Assembly (NCBI RefSeq): GCF_029589495.1
Contig: NZ_JAAIVF010000007.1
Coordinates: 1 to 64,000, forward strand
Source: Speluncibacter jeojiensis
Lineage (GTDB): Bacteria; Actinomycetota; Actinomycetes; Mycobacteriales; Mycobacteriaceae
Reading direction: 5' to 3'
Length of the DNA stretch: 64,000 nt
The notes below the pieces were generated by a model. The model was given only the letters and a program-made list of their open reading frames with translations, had not been told where the DNA came from and did no database searches. The translations under genes were made by a program, and so were the position numbers. Shown here piece after piece: positions 56,283 to 64,000 of this stretch; position 1 is the first letter of the stretch; every line of letters begins with the position of its first letter.

Positions 56283-56396
56283 CTATCTGTGGGGTGAGTT
56301 GAATCAGTTCGGCGGAACTCATTGTCGGACTGGCCGACTCGCTGATGGCGGAGGGGCGAACGGGTCTGGTCGCAGGGTCTTGCGGCACCCGAGAAC

Positions 56397-57158
56397 TCAG
56401 TCGGTCAGGATCAACGCCGCGCTCTCGGTGACGGCGATCGTGTGCTCGCTGTGCGCGGTGTTCGAACCGTCCGCGGACCGGATCGTCCACCCGTCGGGGT
56501 CGTAGACGATCCGGTCGGTGGCCGCCGCGAACCACGGTTCCAGTGCGAGCGTCAGCCCGGGCTCGAGTCGCATCCCCCGTCCCGCGCGGTCGCGGTTGGG
56601 CACATGCGGGTCCTCGTGCATGGTACGGCCGAGGCCGTGACCGCCGAAGTCGGTGTTGACCGGGTATCCGTACCGATCCGCGACCGCGCTGATCGCGGCG
56701 GAGATGTCGCCCAGTCGGTTTCCCGGAACCGCGGCGGCGATACCGGCCGCGAGCGCCTCCTCGGTCGCCTCGATGAGTCGCACGTCGTCGGGCCGAGGCG
56801 TGCCGACGATCAGGCTGCGTGCCGAATCGGCGACCCAGCCGTCGATGGACACGGCGATGTCCATGCTCAGCAGGTCGCCGTCGCGTAGCGCGTAGTCGTG
56901 CGGAAGTCCGTGCAGCACTGCGTCGTTCACGGACAGGCAGATCACGTTGCGGAACGGCCCACGGCCGAACGAAGGTGCGTAATCCCAATAGCAGGAGACG
57001 GCGCCCCGCTGCTCGATCAGGGTGCGCGCGCGTTGTTCGAGGTCGAGCAGGTTCACCCCGACCTGTGCGCGGTCGGCGAGGTCGTCGAGCAGACCGGCGA
57101 TGAACCGGCCGGTGGTGCGCATGAAATCGATCTCGCGGTCCGTCTTGAGCTCCAGCAC
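56397..57158 (-). CDS. map: Methionine aminopeptidase, type I
   Basis: 253 residues. Metal ligands are visible as 'LLSMDIAVSIDGWVADSARS' (two Asp, about 99 and 110), 'FGGHGLGRTMHEDPHVPN' (His about 173), 'LALEPWF' and 'SEHTIAVTE' (Glu). It removes the initiator Met from new proteins. This copy is short, lacks an N-terminal extension and diverges from an XRE regulator with shared operator sites, so it may be a regulated second copy rather than the housekeeping one. Confidence 0.9.
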   Translation of the reverse strand: MLELKTDREIDFMRTTGRFIAGLLDDLADRAQVGVNLLDLEQRARTLIEQRGAVSCYWDYAPSFGRGPFRNVICLSVNDAVLHGLPHDYALRDGDLLSMDIAVSIDGWVADSARSLIVGTPRPDDVRLIEATEEALAAGIAAAVPGNRLGDISAAISAVADRYGYPVNTDFGGHGLGRTMHEDPHVPNRDRAGRGMRLEPGLTLALEPWFAAATDRIVYDPDGWTIRSADGSNTAHSEHTIAVTESAALILTD

Positions 57159-57182
57159 TGGGCAACCTTCTTCTCGAACGTA

Positions 57183-57230
57183 CGGTATTAAAATACCAGC
57201 CTAGTCGATGATGCCGGTATTTTCATACCG
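57183..57230. promoter_or_regulatory. Two operator-like palindromes between map and the XRE gene
   Basis: Site 1 (57183-57198) reads CGGTATTAAAATACCA and site 2 (57215-57230) CGGTATTTTCATACCG; both are CGGTAT-N4-ATACC inverted repeats, 32 bp apart start to start (about three helical turns). The 91-bp gap contains the promoters of both genes, so one protein could control both. Confidence 0.75.
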
Positions 57231-57249
57231 ACTTGGCTAGGATGGCGGC

Positions 57250-57516
57250 ATGGTGCGTTCCCCGCTGACCCCGCAACAGATCGCCGCCGGCAAGCGCCTC
57301 GGTGCGCGACTGCGGGCGGCTCGTGGCGAGCGTCGCCCCGTCGAGGTCGCCCAGGCCGCCGGCATCTCTCCGGAGACGCTCCGCAAGATCGAGACCGGCC
57401 GTCTGGTCACGCCGGCGTTCTCGACGGTCGCCGCGCTCGCCGCGGTGCTCGACGTGCCACTGGACGACCTCGCGCGGATCTGCCTGCCCGCACACGAGTT
57501 GCAACAGACCGGGTAG
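57250..57516 (+). CDS. XRE-family transcriptional regulator
   Basis: 88 residues. 'GKRLGARLRAARGERRPVEV', 'AQAAGISPETLRKIETGRLV' and 'VAALAAVLDVPLDDLARICL' are a complete five-helix HTH_3 domain; there is almost nothing else. Such single-domain proteins usually repress their own promoter. The paired palindromes directly upstream are its likely targets. Confidence 0.88.
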   Translation: MVRSPLTPQQIAAGKRLGARLRAARGERRPVEVAQAAGISPETLRKIETGRLVTPAFSTVAALAAVLDVPLDDLARICLPAHELQQTG

Positions 57517-57544
57517 CCCCCGCGAACTCGGCCTGCAACCGAAC

Positions 57545-59008
57545 TCAGCCCCGCCGGGCCTCCAGCAACCGCAGCCACACCTCGCTCATCGTCGGATACG
57601 ACGGCACCGCATGCCACAGCCGTTCCAACGGCACCCGGCCGACCACGGCGACGGTGGCGGCGTGGACGAGTTCGGCGATGTCGGGGCCGACGAACGTCGC
57701 ACCCACCACCGTGTCGGTGGCGCCGTCGAGCACCAACTGCGCGCGACCGCGGTAGCCGTCGTTGTGCAGCGCCGACCCTGCGACCGCGATGTCCACCGAA
57801 ACCGACTCGACGGCAAGGCCGTTGGCGCGCGCCTGTTGCTCGGTGAGTCCGACCGACCCGACCTGGGGATCGGTGAAGACCACCTGGGGAGTCTGGGTGC
57901 GGTCGGCGCTCGCGGTGTAGCGCGGCCCGTCGAGCGCTCGGCCCGCGGCACGTGCCGCGATGACGTCGCCGCACACGCGGCCCTGGTACTTGCCCATGTG
58001 CGTCAGCGCCGCCCGCCCGTTGACGTCGCCGACCGCGTACAGCCATCCGCCCGCCACCCCCGCGACGGCCAGGTGATCGTCGGTGTCCAGGGCTCGGCCC
58101 CGGGTGAGCCCGACCGACTCGAGCCCCAGGTCGGCGGTACCGGGCCGGCGGCCGGCCGCGACCACGATCTCGTCGACGGTCACCGTCTCCGCGTCGGTTG
58201 CCGTGCCCAACGAGACGGTCGCGGGCCCGCCGTGCACCCAACCCTCGCCCGACGCCCCCGGTGCCGCCCGGCGCACCGACCCGAGTTCGGTCTCGAAGAG
58301 GATCCGCGCGCCGAGTTCCCGCAACCGTTCGACGACGCGCTCGCCCGCCCACGGCTCGGACCGGGCAAGCAACGACGCTCCGCGCACCACCATCGTCAGT
58401 TCCCGAACCCCCAGCGCGAGTAGCCAGGTCGCGGACTCGCAGGCGACCACTCCGCCGCCCAGGACCAGCACCCGCTCCGGTACCTCGTGCAGATTGGTCA
58501 CGTCACGCGACGTCCACGGCAGCGCCTCCGCGAGCCCGGCCACCGGGGGCACGGTCGCCGCGGATCCGGTCGCGAGCACCACGGCCTCACGCGCGTGCAA
58601 CTCCAGCGCGCCGCCGGGCCGGTCGACCTCCACGGTGCGATCTCCCACGAGCCGTCCGTGGCCCCGGATCACCTCGATCCCGGCGGACCGGGCCCAGTCC
58701 ACCTGGCCGCTGTCGTCGTGGCCGTTGGTGAACGCATCTCGCCGCGCCAGCACCGCCGACACGTCCAGCGGCCGGCCGTCGACCAACCCTCGGACGCCCG
58801 GCATCGCGCGGGCCTGCGCCAACACCTCGCCCGGCCACAGCAGTGCCTTGCTCGGCATACAGGCCCAGTAGGAGCACTCGCCGCCGACCAGTTCTCGCTC
58901 GACCAGCGCTGCCGTGCGCCCGCCACCCGCGACCGCATAGGCGGCGGCGTTCTCGCCCGCAGGTCCGCCGCCGATCACCACCACATCGAAGACCCGACGC
59001 TCGGCCAT
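57545..59008 (-). CDS. Pyridine nucleotide-disulfide oxidoreductase
   Basis: 487 residues. FAD site 'DVVVIGGGPAGENAAAYAVA' (about 8), redox pair in 'GGECSYWACMPSKALLWPGE' (Cys about 45 and 50), NAD(P) site 'VLVLGGGVVACESATWLLAL' (about 182), FAD 'WLYAVGDVNG' and the C-terminal active-site His in 'WHAVPSYPTMSEVWLRLLE' are all present. It is like dihydrolipoamide or mercuric reductases but without the usual partner genes. The substrate is unknown. Confidence 0.88.
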   Translation of the reverse strand: MAERRVFDVVVIGGGPAGENAAAYAVAGGGRTAALVERELVGGECSYWACMPSKALLWPGEVLAQARAMPGVRGLVDGRPLDVSAVLARRDAFTNGHDDSGQVDWARSAGIEVIRGHGRLVGDRTVEVDRPGGALELHAREAVVLATGSAATVPPVAGLAEALPWTSRDVTNLHEVPERVLVLGGGVVACESATWLLALGVRELTMVVRGASLLARSEPWAGERVVERLRELGARILFETELGSVRRAAPGASGEGWVHGGPATVSLGTATDAETVTVDEIVVAAGRRPGTADLGLESVGLTRGRALDTDDHLAVAGVAGGWLYAVGDVNGRAALTHMGKYQGRVCGDVIAARAAGRALDGPRYTASADRTQTPQVVFTDPQVGSVGLTEQQARANGLAVESVSVDIAVAGSALHNDGYRGRAQLVLDGATDTVVGATFVGPDIAELVHAATVAVVGRVPLERLWHAVPSYPTMSEVWLRLLEARRG

Positions 59009-59039
59009 GGCATCGAGGCTAGTGGGTGCTTTTCGCTCT

Positions 59040-59051
59040 AGAGTGCACTCT
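59040..59051. promoter_or_regulatory. 12-bp palindrome directly before an SDR start codon
   Basis: AGAGTGCACTCT is a perfect palindrome that ends one base before the ATG at 59053. It overlaps a TAGAGT -10-like box (59039-59044), eight bases before the ATG. A TetR-type regulator or a leaderless promoter with an operator are plausible. Confidence 0.5.
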
Positions 59052-59052
59052 C

Positions 59053-59802
59053 ATGATTCGGACCAAGATTCTGATCACCGGCGCCAGCTCCGGGTTGGGC
59101 GCCGAGATGGCGCGTCGCTTCGCCGGCATGGGCCGCGACCTGGCGCTGTGCGCCCGGCGGACCGACCGGCTCGAGGCGCTACGCGACGAACTGCTCGCCG
59201 AGTACCCCGGGATCACTGTCGTGGTCCGGCAGCTGGACGTCGACGACCACGCCGCCGTGCCCGAGGTCTTCGGACAGCTGCGCGACGAACTCGGCGGGGT
59301 GGACCGGGTGATCGTCAACGCCGGCATCGGCAAGGGCGCCGTGATCGGCACCGGCCGCGCCGACGCCAACCTGGCCACGGCGACCACGAACTTCGTCAGC
59401 GCGCTGGCGCAGGTCGAGGCCGCCATGGAGAACTTCCGTGCGCAGGGCTCCGGGCACCTGGTGCTCATCTCGTCGATGAGCGCGGTACGCGGACTGCCGC
59501 GCAAGAAGGCCGCCTACTCGGCAAGCAAGGCCGGACTTTCCGCGATCGGTGAGGCGCTGTCGATCGAGCTCGCGAAGAGCCCGATCGCGGTGACGACGGT
59601 GCTGCCGGGCTTCATCGCGACCGACATGTCCGCTCAGGCCGACGATGCCACGATGGTCGCGCCGCTCGATCGCGGCGTGCGATCGATGGTCGCCGCGATC
59701 GAGCGCGAGCCGCGTCGTGCCTGCGTTCCCGGCTGGCCTTGGCGGGCAATCGATCTGGTGATGCCGTACCTTCCGGGGCAGGTCGTGTCCCGGTTCGCGT
59801 GA
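59053..59802 (+). CDS. Short-chain dehydrogenase/reductase
   Basis: 249 residues. Rossmann motif 'ILITGASSGLGAEMARRFAG', 'VNAGIGKG', catalytic Ser in 'VLISSMSAV' and Tyr-x-x-x-Lys in 'AAYSASKAGLSAIGEAL' are present. 'CARRTDRLEALRDEL' after the second strand suggests NADP preference. It ends in a hydrophobic C-terminus ('IDLVMPYLPGQVVSRFA') that may touch the membrane. The substrate is unknown. Confidence 0.9.
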   Translation: MIRTKILITGASSGLGAEMARRFAGMGRDLALCARRTDRLEALRDELLAEYPGITVVVRQLDVDDHAAVPEVFGQLRDELGGVDRVIVNAGIGKGAVIGTGRADANLATATTNFVSALAQVEAAMENFRAQGSGHLVLISSMSAVRGLPRKKAAYSASKAGLSAIGEALSIELAKSPIAVTTVLPGFIATDMSAQADDATMVAPLDRGVRSMVAAIEREPRRACVPGWPWRAIDLVMPYLPGQVVSRFA

Positions 59803-59803
59803 C

Positions 59804-61507
59804 TCAGCTGCTACGCCCGCGCAGCCCGCGGTAGCGCCGCACCAGCGTGTCCGTGGACGAGTCGTCCTGCGCCGCAGGGGATTCCGTGGAGGTTAGCACC
59901 GGCACCAGCTCGATCGCCTGGGTCTTGCCCAGTTCGACGCCCCACTGGTCGAACGAGTCGATGCCCCAGATGACGCCCTCGACGAACACCGCGTGCTCGT
60001 ACAGCGCGATCAGCTGACCGAGCACCGACGGGGTCAGCTTGGGCGCCAGGATCGTCGTCGAGGGGCGATTGCCGGGCATCACCTTGTGCGGCACGACATC
60101 GAGTGGAGTGCCCGCGGCTTCCAATTCCTCGGTGATCTCCTCGGCGGTCTTACCGAAGGCCAGCACCTTCGTCTGTGCGAAGAAGTTCGACATCAACACG
60201 TCGTGCATGCTGCCTTCGCCGTCGATGGTCGCGCGGTCCTCGGTCGGCTCGGCGAAACCGATGAAGTCCGACGGCACCAACCGCGTGCCCTGGTGCAGCA
60301 ATTGATAGAACGCGTGCTGGCCGTTGGTACCCGGCTCACCCCAGAAGATCTCACCGGTCGACGTGGTCACCGGGGTGCCGTCCGCGCGCACGGACTTGCC
60401 GTTCGACTCCATCGTCAGTTGCTGGAGGTAGGCGGGGAAACGCTTGAGGTCGTTCGAGTACGGCAGCACCGCGCGCGAGTCCGCGTCGAAGAAGTTGCTG
60501 TACCAGACGCCCAGCAGTGCGGCGATCACCGGCGCGTTCTGTTCGAGCGGGGCGGTGGCGAAGTGTTCGTCGATCGTGTGGAAGCCGGCGAGGAACTCCG
60601 TGAACTGCTCCCGGCCGATCACCGCCATCAGCGACAGGCCCACCGCGGAGTCCACCGAGTAACGGCCGCCCACCCAGTCCCAGAAGCCGAACATGTTGTC
60701 GGTGTCGATGCCGAACTCCGACACCCGGCCCGCGTGGGTGGACACGGCGACGAAGTGCTTGGCGACCGCGCCGTCGAGGACGGACTCGCCGGCCCGCTCG
60801 CGCAGTCCGTCGAGCAGCCAGCGGCGCGCCGCGGTGGCGTTGGTCAGGGTCTCGAGCGTCGAGAACGTCTTGGACGCCACGATGAACAGTGTCGTCTCCG
60901 GGTTCAGCCCGCTGAGCTGACCGATGATGTCGGCGGGATCGGCGTTCGAGACGAAGCGGGCGGAGATGCCGCTGTCCGCGTACGCGCGCAGCGCCCGGTA
61001 GGCCATCACGGGGCCGAGGTCGGAACCGCCGATGCCGACGTTGACGACGGTCTCGATCCGCTCGCCGGTGGCGCCGCGCCATTCGCCCGACCGCAGCCGA
61101 TCGGTGAAATCGCCCATCCGCGAGAGCACTTCGTGCACCTCGTGGACCACGTCGGTCCCGTCGACCGACAACGACGCATCGGCGGGCAGGCGCAGCGCGG
61201 TGTGCAGCACCGCCCGGTCTTCGCTGGTGTTGATGTGCTCGCCGCGCAGCATCGCGTCGCGGCGGGCCTCGACGTCGGCGGTGCGCGCGAGATCGACCAG
61301 CAGCCGCAGCGTCTCCCGGGTCACCCGGTGCTTGCTGTAGTCGAAGTAGAGGTCGCCGGCGGTGACGGTGAGGTCACTGCCGCGCCCGGGATCCGCCGCG
61401 AAGATGTCGCGCAGGTGCTCGTCGCGAACCTCGGCGTGGTGTGCGGACAGTGCGCCCCAGGCCTGGGTACGGGTGATATCGGTTGCGCTCGTGGCGGGGT
61501 CGGTCAT
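59804..61507 (-). CDS. pgi: Glucose-6-phosphate isomerase
   Basis: 567 residues, full length for the enzyme. '[20 protein letters not shown]', '[17 protein letters not shown]', '[20 protein letters not shown]', '[20 protein letters not shown]' and '[20 protein letters not shown]' are the conserved sugar-phosphate isomerase signatures. It interconverts glucose-6-phosphate and fructose-6-phosphate in glycolysis. Its stop lies 2 bp from the convergent SDR gene stop. Confidence 0.96.
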   Translation of the reverse strand: MTDPATSATDITRTQAWGALSAHHAEVRDEHLRDIFAADPGRGSDLTVTAGDLYFDYSKHRVTRETLRLLVDLARTADVEARRDAMLRGEHINTSEDRAVLHTALRLPADASLSVDGTDVVHEVHEVLSRMGDFTDRLRSGEWRGATGERIETVVNVGIGGSDLGPVMAYRALRAYADSGISARFVSNADPADIIGQLSGLNPETTLFIVASKTFSTLETLTNATAARRWLLDGLRERAGESVLDGAVAKHFVAVSTHAGRVSEFGIDTDNMFGFWDWVGGRYSVDSAVGLSLMAVIGREQFTEFLAGFHTIDEHFATAPLEQNAPVIAALLGVWYSNFFDADSRAVLPYSNDLKRFPAYLQQLTMESNGKSVRADGTPVTTSTGEIFWGEPGTNGQHAFYQLLHQGTRLVPSDFIGFAEPTEDRATIDGEGSMHDVLMSNFFAQTKVLAFGKTAEEITEELEAAGTPLDVVPHKVMPGNRPSTTILAPKLTPSVLGQLIALYEHAVFVEGVIWGIDSFDQWGVELGKTQAIELVPVLTSTESPAAQDDSSTDTLVRRYRGLRGRSS

Positions 61508-61660
61508 ACTCGCGGCTCCTCATCGCCCGACGGACGTGTCGACGTGCTGGACCGAGCCTAGTGGCCACGGCGCGCCGGGGAACACATCATCCCGGTGACT
61601 GACGCGGCAGTCGCGGTCCGGCCCTCCGGTTCCGCCGTCGCGCTCGGTGAACCGGTTCCC

Positions 61661-61984
61661 TCAGTGGCCCAGGCGCCCGCGGCCGAGACGCAAAAGCAGC
61701 ATCGCCAGCGTATGCCCCTCCTCGCCGAGGTCGCTGAAGCGCTCGATCACCTTCATCTCGCGGCTGTGCACCAGTCGGGTGCCGCCGTTGGCCATCCGGG
61801 TGCGACCGATCTGCTGGGAGATCTCGGAGCGGCGTTTGATCGCGGCGAGGATCTCGGCGTCGAGGCGGTCGATCTCCTTGCGCAGCTCGTCGATCTCCTG
61901 CTCGCCCATCGGGGCCTCCACGGCGTCGGCGAGGTCCGCGGCCGGCGTCGCCGCTGCGTCGGGTGTCTGCTGTGTCGCTGCCAT
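61661..61984 (-). CDS. Chorismate mutase (AroQ type)
   Basis: 107 residues. The ATG at 61984 has GGGAG 6 nt upstream. 'EIDELRKEIDRLDAEILAAI', 'KRRSEISQQIGRTRMANGGT', 'RLVHSREMKVIERFSDLGEE' and the end 'RLGRGRLGH' match the small AroQ-delta enzyme of mycobacteria (Rv0948c type), which is active only in complex with DAHP synthase. It turns chorismate into prephenate for Phe and Tyr synthesis. The pgi - mutase - pcrA order is conserved in the order. Confidence 0.93.
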   Translation of the reverse strand: MAATQQTPDAAATPAADLADAVEAPMGEQEIDELRKEIDRLDAEILAAIKRRSEISQQIGRTRMANGGTRLVHSREMKVIERFSDLGEEGHTLAMLLLRLGRGRLGH

Positions 61985-62017
61985 GATGCTCCCTGTCGTG
62001 TCGGGCCCCGGTGTCAC

Positions 62018-62284
62018 GGACCTACTGGTCGTGGACCTCGTGTCGTCGTCACCCCCGTGTCGGGGGCGCGGTGCCGGCCGTTACCGATGTCAGCAGTTCC
62101 CGTCCGCCTCCTCCAGGAGTCGGGTGTGCGGTCCGTCCCCGGTCGCAGCCCCCGCGAGGTGTGAGTATGGGCTCATTTTGCCACGGGGCCCCATCCGGGC
62201 CAACATCGCGCCGGGCCGACGAGGTGCTGGTCGGGGTGGGCGACCGGTGTCGCTGTCGGTGCACGCCGGTACCGTTGAGGCACG
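62018..62284. other. Intergenic region between chorismate mutase and pcrA
   Basis: About 300 bp (61985-62284) hold the leaders of two divergent genes. A CCCCCG-TGT-CGGGGG hairpin lies near 62053-62067 and an AT-richer patch (CTCATTTTGCC) near 62171-62181. GAGG precedes the pcrA ATG. I see no gene or clear promoter. Confidence 0.35.
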
Positions 62285-64000
62285 ATGAACACACTTCCTT
62301 CGGCGGCCCCCGGATCCAGTCGGCACACCGGCGCAGAGGCACTTCTCGACGGTTTGAACCCGCAGCAGCGCGCTGCGGTCGTGCACACCGGATCGCCGCT
62401 GTTGATCGTCGCAGGGGCGGGGTCGGGCAAGACCGCGGTGCTCACCAGGAGGATCGCCTATCTCCTGGCCGAGCGGGGTGTGGGGCCGGGGCAGATCCTC
62501 GCCATCACGTTCACCAACAAGGCCGCGGCCGAAATGCGTGAGCGGGTCGCCGCACTCGTCGGCGCCCGTGCCAACGCGATGTGGGTGGCCACGTTCCACT
62601 CGTCCTGTGTGCGCATCCTGCGGGCGCAGGCCGCGCTGGTGCCGGGCATCAACTCGAACTTCTCGATCTACGACGCCGACGATTCGCGCCGGCTGCTCAC
62701 GATGATCGCCAAGGATCTCGACCTCGACACCAAGAAGTTCTCGCCGAGGCTGCTGGCCACGCACATCTCGAACCTGAAGAACGAGCTGATCGACCCGGAG
62801 CAGGCGAGCGCCGACGCGGCCGGGGACCCGGCCGAGCTGCCGCGCCTGATCGCGACCGTCTACACGCACTATCAGCAGCGGTTGCGGTCGGCCAACGCGT
62901 TCGACTTCGACGACCTGATCAGCGAGACCGTCGCGCTGCTGCAGTCGCACCCGCAGGTCGCCGAGTACTACCGTCGCCGGTTCCGGCACGTGCTGGTCGA
63001 CGAGTACCAGGACACCAACCATGCGCAGTACGTGCTGGTGCGCGAGCTTGTCGGGCTCGAGCCTGCCGACGGCGAGCCGGGTCGGGTGGCACCCTCGGAG
63101 CTGTGTGTGGTCGGCGACGCCGATCAGTCGATCTACGCGTTCCGCGGGGCGACGATCCGCAACATCGTCGAGTTCGAGCGGGACTATCCCGACGCCCGGA
63201 CCATCCTGCTCGAACAGAACTACCGCTCGACGCAGAACATCCTGTCGGCCGCGAACGCGGTCATCGCGCGCAACTCGGGCCGACGCGAGAAGCGGCTGTG
63301 GACCGACGCGGGCGAGGGTGAGCTGATCACCGGCTACGTGGCGGACAACGAGCACGACGAGGCCTCGTTCGTCGCCGCCGAGATCGACCGGCTGGTCGAC
63401 GAGGGGGAGGCGACGTACGGCGACGTGGCGGTGTTCTACCGCACCAACAATTCCTCCCGCGCGCTCGAGGAGGTGTTCATCCGGCTCGGTCTGCCCTACA
63501 AGGTGGTCGGCGGCGTGCGCTTCTACGAGCGCAAGGAGGTCCGCGACATCGTGGCGTACCTGCGGGTGCTCGCCAATCCCGACGACGCGGTGAGCCTGCG
63601 CCGGATCCTCAACACCCCGCGCCGCGGCATCGGCGACCGCGCCGAGGCGTGCGTGGCGGTGCACGCGGAGAACACCGGCCTCGGCTTCGCCGCCGCGTTG
63701 CGGGCGGGCGCCGAGGGGACGGTGCCGCTGCTGAACACCCGGTCGCAGAAGGCGATCGCCGCGTTCGTCGAGATCATGGACGGGCTGCGCACCCTGCTCG
63801 ACAGGGACGGGGTGCCCGACGTAGGCGACGTCGTCGAAGCGATCCTCGACCGCACCGGCTACCGGGCCGAACTCGAGGCCAGCAGCGATCCGCAGGACGG
63901 CGCGCGCCTGGACAACCTCAACGAATTGGTCAGCGTGGCACGCGAGTTCAGCGCCGACGCGGCCAACGTGGCGGCCATGGTCGAGGACACCGGGGATGCA
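62285..64000 (+). CDS. pcrA: ATP-dependent DNA helicase PcrA/UvrD1, partial (runs off right edge)
   Basis: 572 codons are open from the ATG at 62285 to the window end. Helicase motifs: Q motif 'LLDGLNPQQRAAV', Walker A 'IVAGAGSGKTAVLTRR' (about 40), Ia 'ITFTNKAAAEMRERV', II 'HVLVDEYQDTNHAQY' (about 240), III 'CVVGDADQSIYAFRGA' (about 280), IV 'LLEQNYRSTQNIL'. SF1A helicase for repair and removal of blocks. About 250 to 280 residues, including the last motifs, lie beyond the window. Confidence 0.95.
   Translation, partial: MNTLPSAAPGSSRHTGAEALLDGLNPQQRAAVVHTGSPLLIVAGAGSGKTAVLTRRIAYLLAERGVGPGQILAITFTNKAAAEMRERVAALVGARANAMWVATFHSSCVRILRAQAALVPGINSNFSIYDADDSRRLLTMIAKDLDLDTKKFSPRLLATHISNLKNELIDPEQASADAAGDPAELPRLIATVYTHYQQRLRSANAFDFDDLISETVALLQSHPQVAEYYRRRFRHVLVDEYQDTNHAQYVLVRELVGLEPADGEPGRVAPSELCVVGDADQSIYAFRGATIRNIVEFERDYPDARTILLEQNYRSTQNILSAANAVIARNSGRREKRLWTDAGEGELITGYVADNEHDEASFVAAEIDRLVDEGEATYGDVAVFYRTNNSSRALEEVFIRLGLPYKVVGGVRFYERKEVRDIVAYLRVLANPDDAVSLRRILNTPRRGIGDRAEACVAVHAENTGLGFAAALRAGAEGTVPLLNTRSQKAIAAFVEIMDGLRTLLDRDGVPDVGDVVEAILDRTGYRAELEASSDPQDGARLDNLNELVSVAREFSADAANVAAMVEDTGDA

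Noticed and set aside
62018-62284. Riboswitch or small RNA upstream of pcrA
   Set aside because: Only a short generic hairpin is visible and no known RNA family pattern could be recognised.

Overview
The window is high-GC actinobacterial DNA (order Mycobacteriales, most likely Rhodococcus or a close relative). The evidence is codon bias with frequent GTG starts, a pgi - chorismate mutase - pcrA/uvrD1 neighbourhood, a mycofactocin-type short-chain dehydrogenase, a 13E12-type DUF222/HNH gene behind a TCGAAC-type LexA box, and a prophage whose tail proteins resemble those of Rhodococcus siphophages. The genus is inference; no rRNA or species marker is present.

Positions 1 to about 38,203 are the right-hand part of one apparently intact siphophage prophage, cut by the left window edge. 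It is integrated at the 3' end of a tRNA-Arg(CCT) gene (38204-38276, minus). Next to the tRNA are a tyrosine integrase (plus), a small Cys-rich gene coupled to it, and a repressor (plus). The repressor diverges from a long minus-strand early operon that ends near 23,920: Cro-like protein, excisionase-like protein, antirepressor, ERF annealase, DNA methyltransferase, HNH protein, replication initiator, SSB, RusA and many small unknown genes. Nearly every junction is an ATGA, GTGA or TGATG stop/start overlap. Two stem-loops (23804-23886) separate this from the minus-strand late operon: small genes, HNH, terminase small and large subunits, portal, ClpP-like protease, decoration and major capsid proteins, connectors, major tail protein, frameshifted tail chaperones, a tape measure with two cell-wall-hydrolase domains, distal tail proteins, endolysin, holin and receptor-binding-type proteins. 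A tail-fibre gene open at the left edge (1-1098) is included although it has no stop in the window.

From 38.3 kb the sequence is chromosomal: a DHA2-type MFS exporter, an NTF2-like protein and a DUF3558-like lipoprotein; the homogentisate operon (hmgA, an unknown gene, fahA); an operon of a mycofactocin-type SDR and a flavin monooxygenase behind a 20-bp palindrome; a minus-strand group of an AurF-type diiron oxygenase, a DUF4873 protein and a methyltransferase; a cupredoxin lipoprotein; a secreted GH25 lysozyme; thyA-folA; a small acidic protein; cobF; an Fpg/Nei glycosylase; a DUF222/HNH gene with LexA box; a methionine aminopeptidase diverging from an XRE regulator with two operator-like palindromes; a pyridine nucleotide-disulfide oxidoreductase; an SDR; pgi; chorismate mutase; and the start of pcrA/uvrD1, cut by the right edge.

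The signals I rate highest are an array of 11-bp iterons inside the phage replication-initiator gene (candidate origin), the paired CGGTAT-N4-ATACCG sites between the XRE regulator and the aminopeptidase, an 88-bp exact repeat at the 5' ends of two adjacent tail genes, divergent leaderless promoters in the immunity region, and a set of small genes (21 to 53 residues) placed by their stop/start overlaps.
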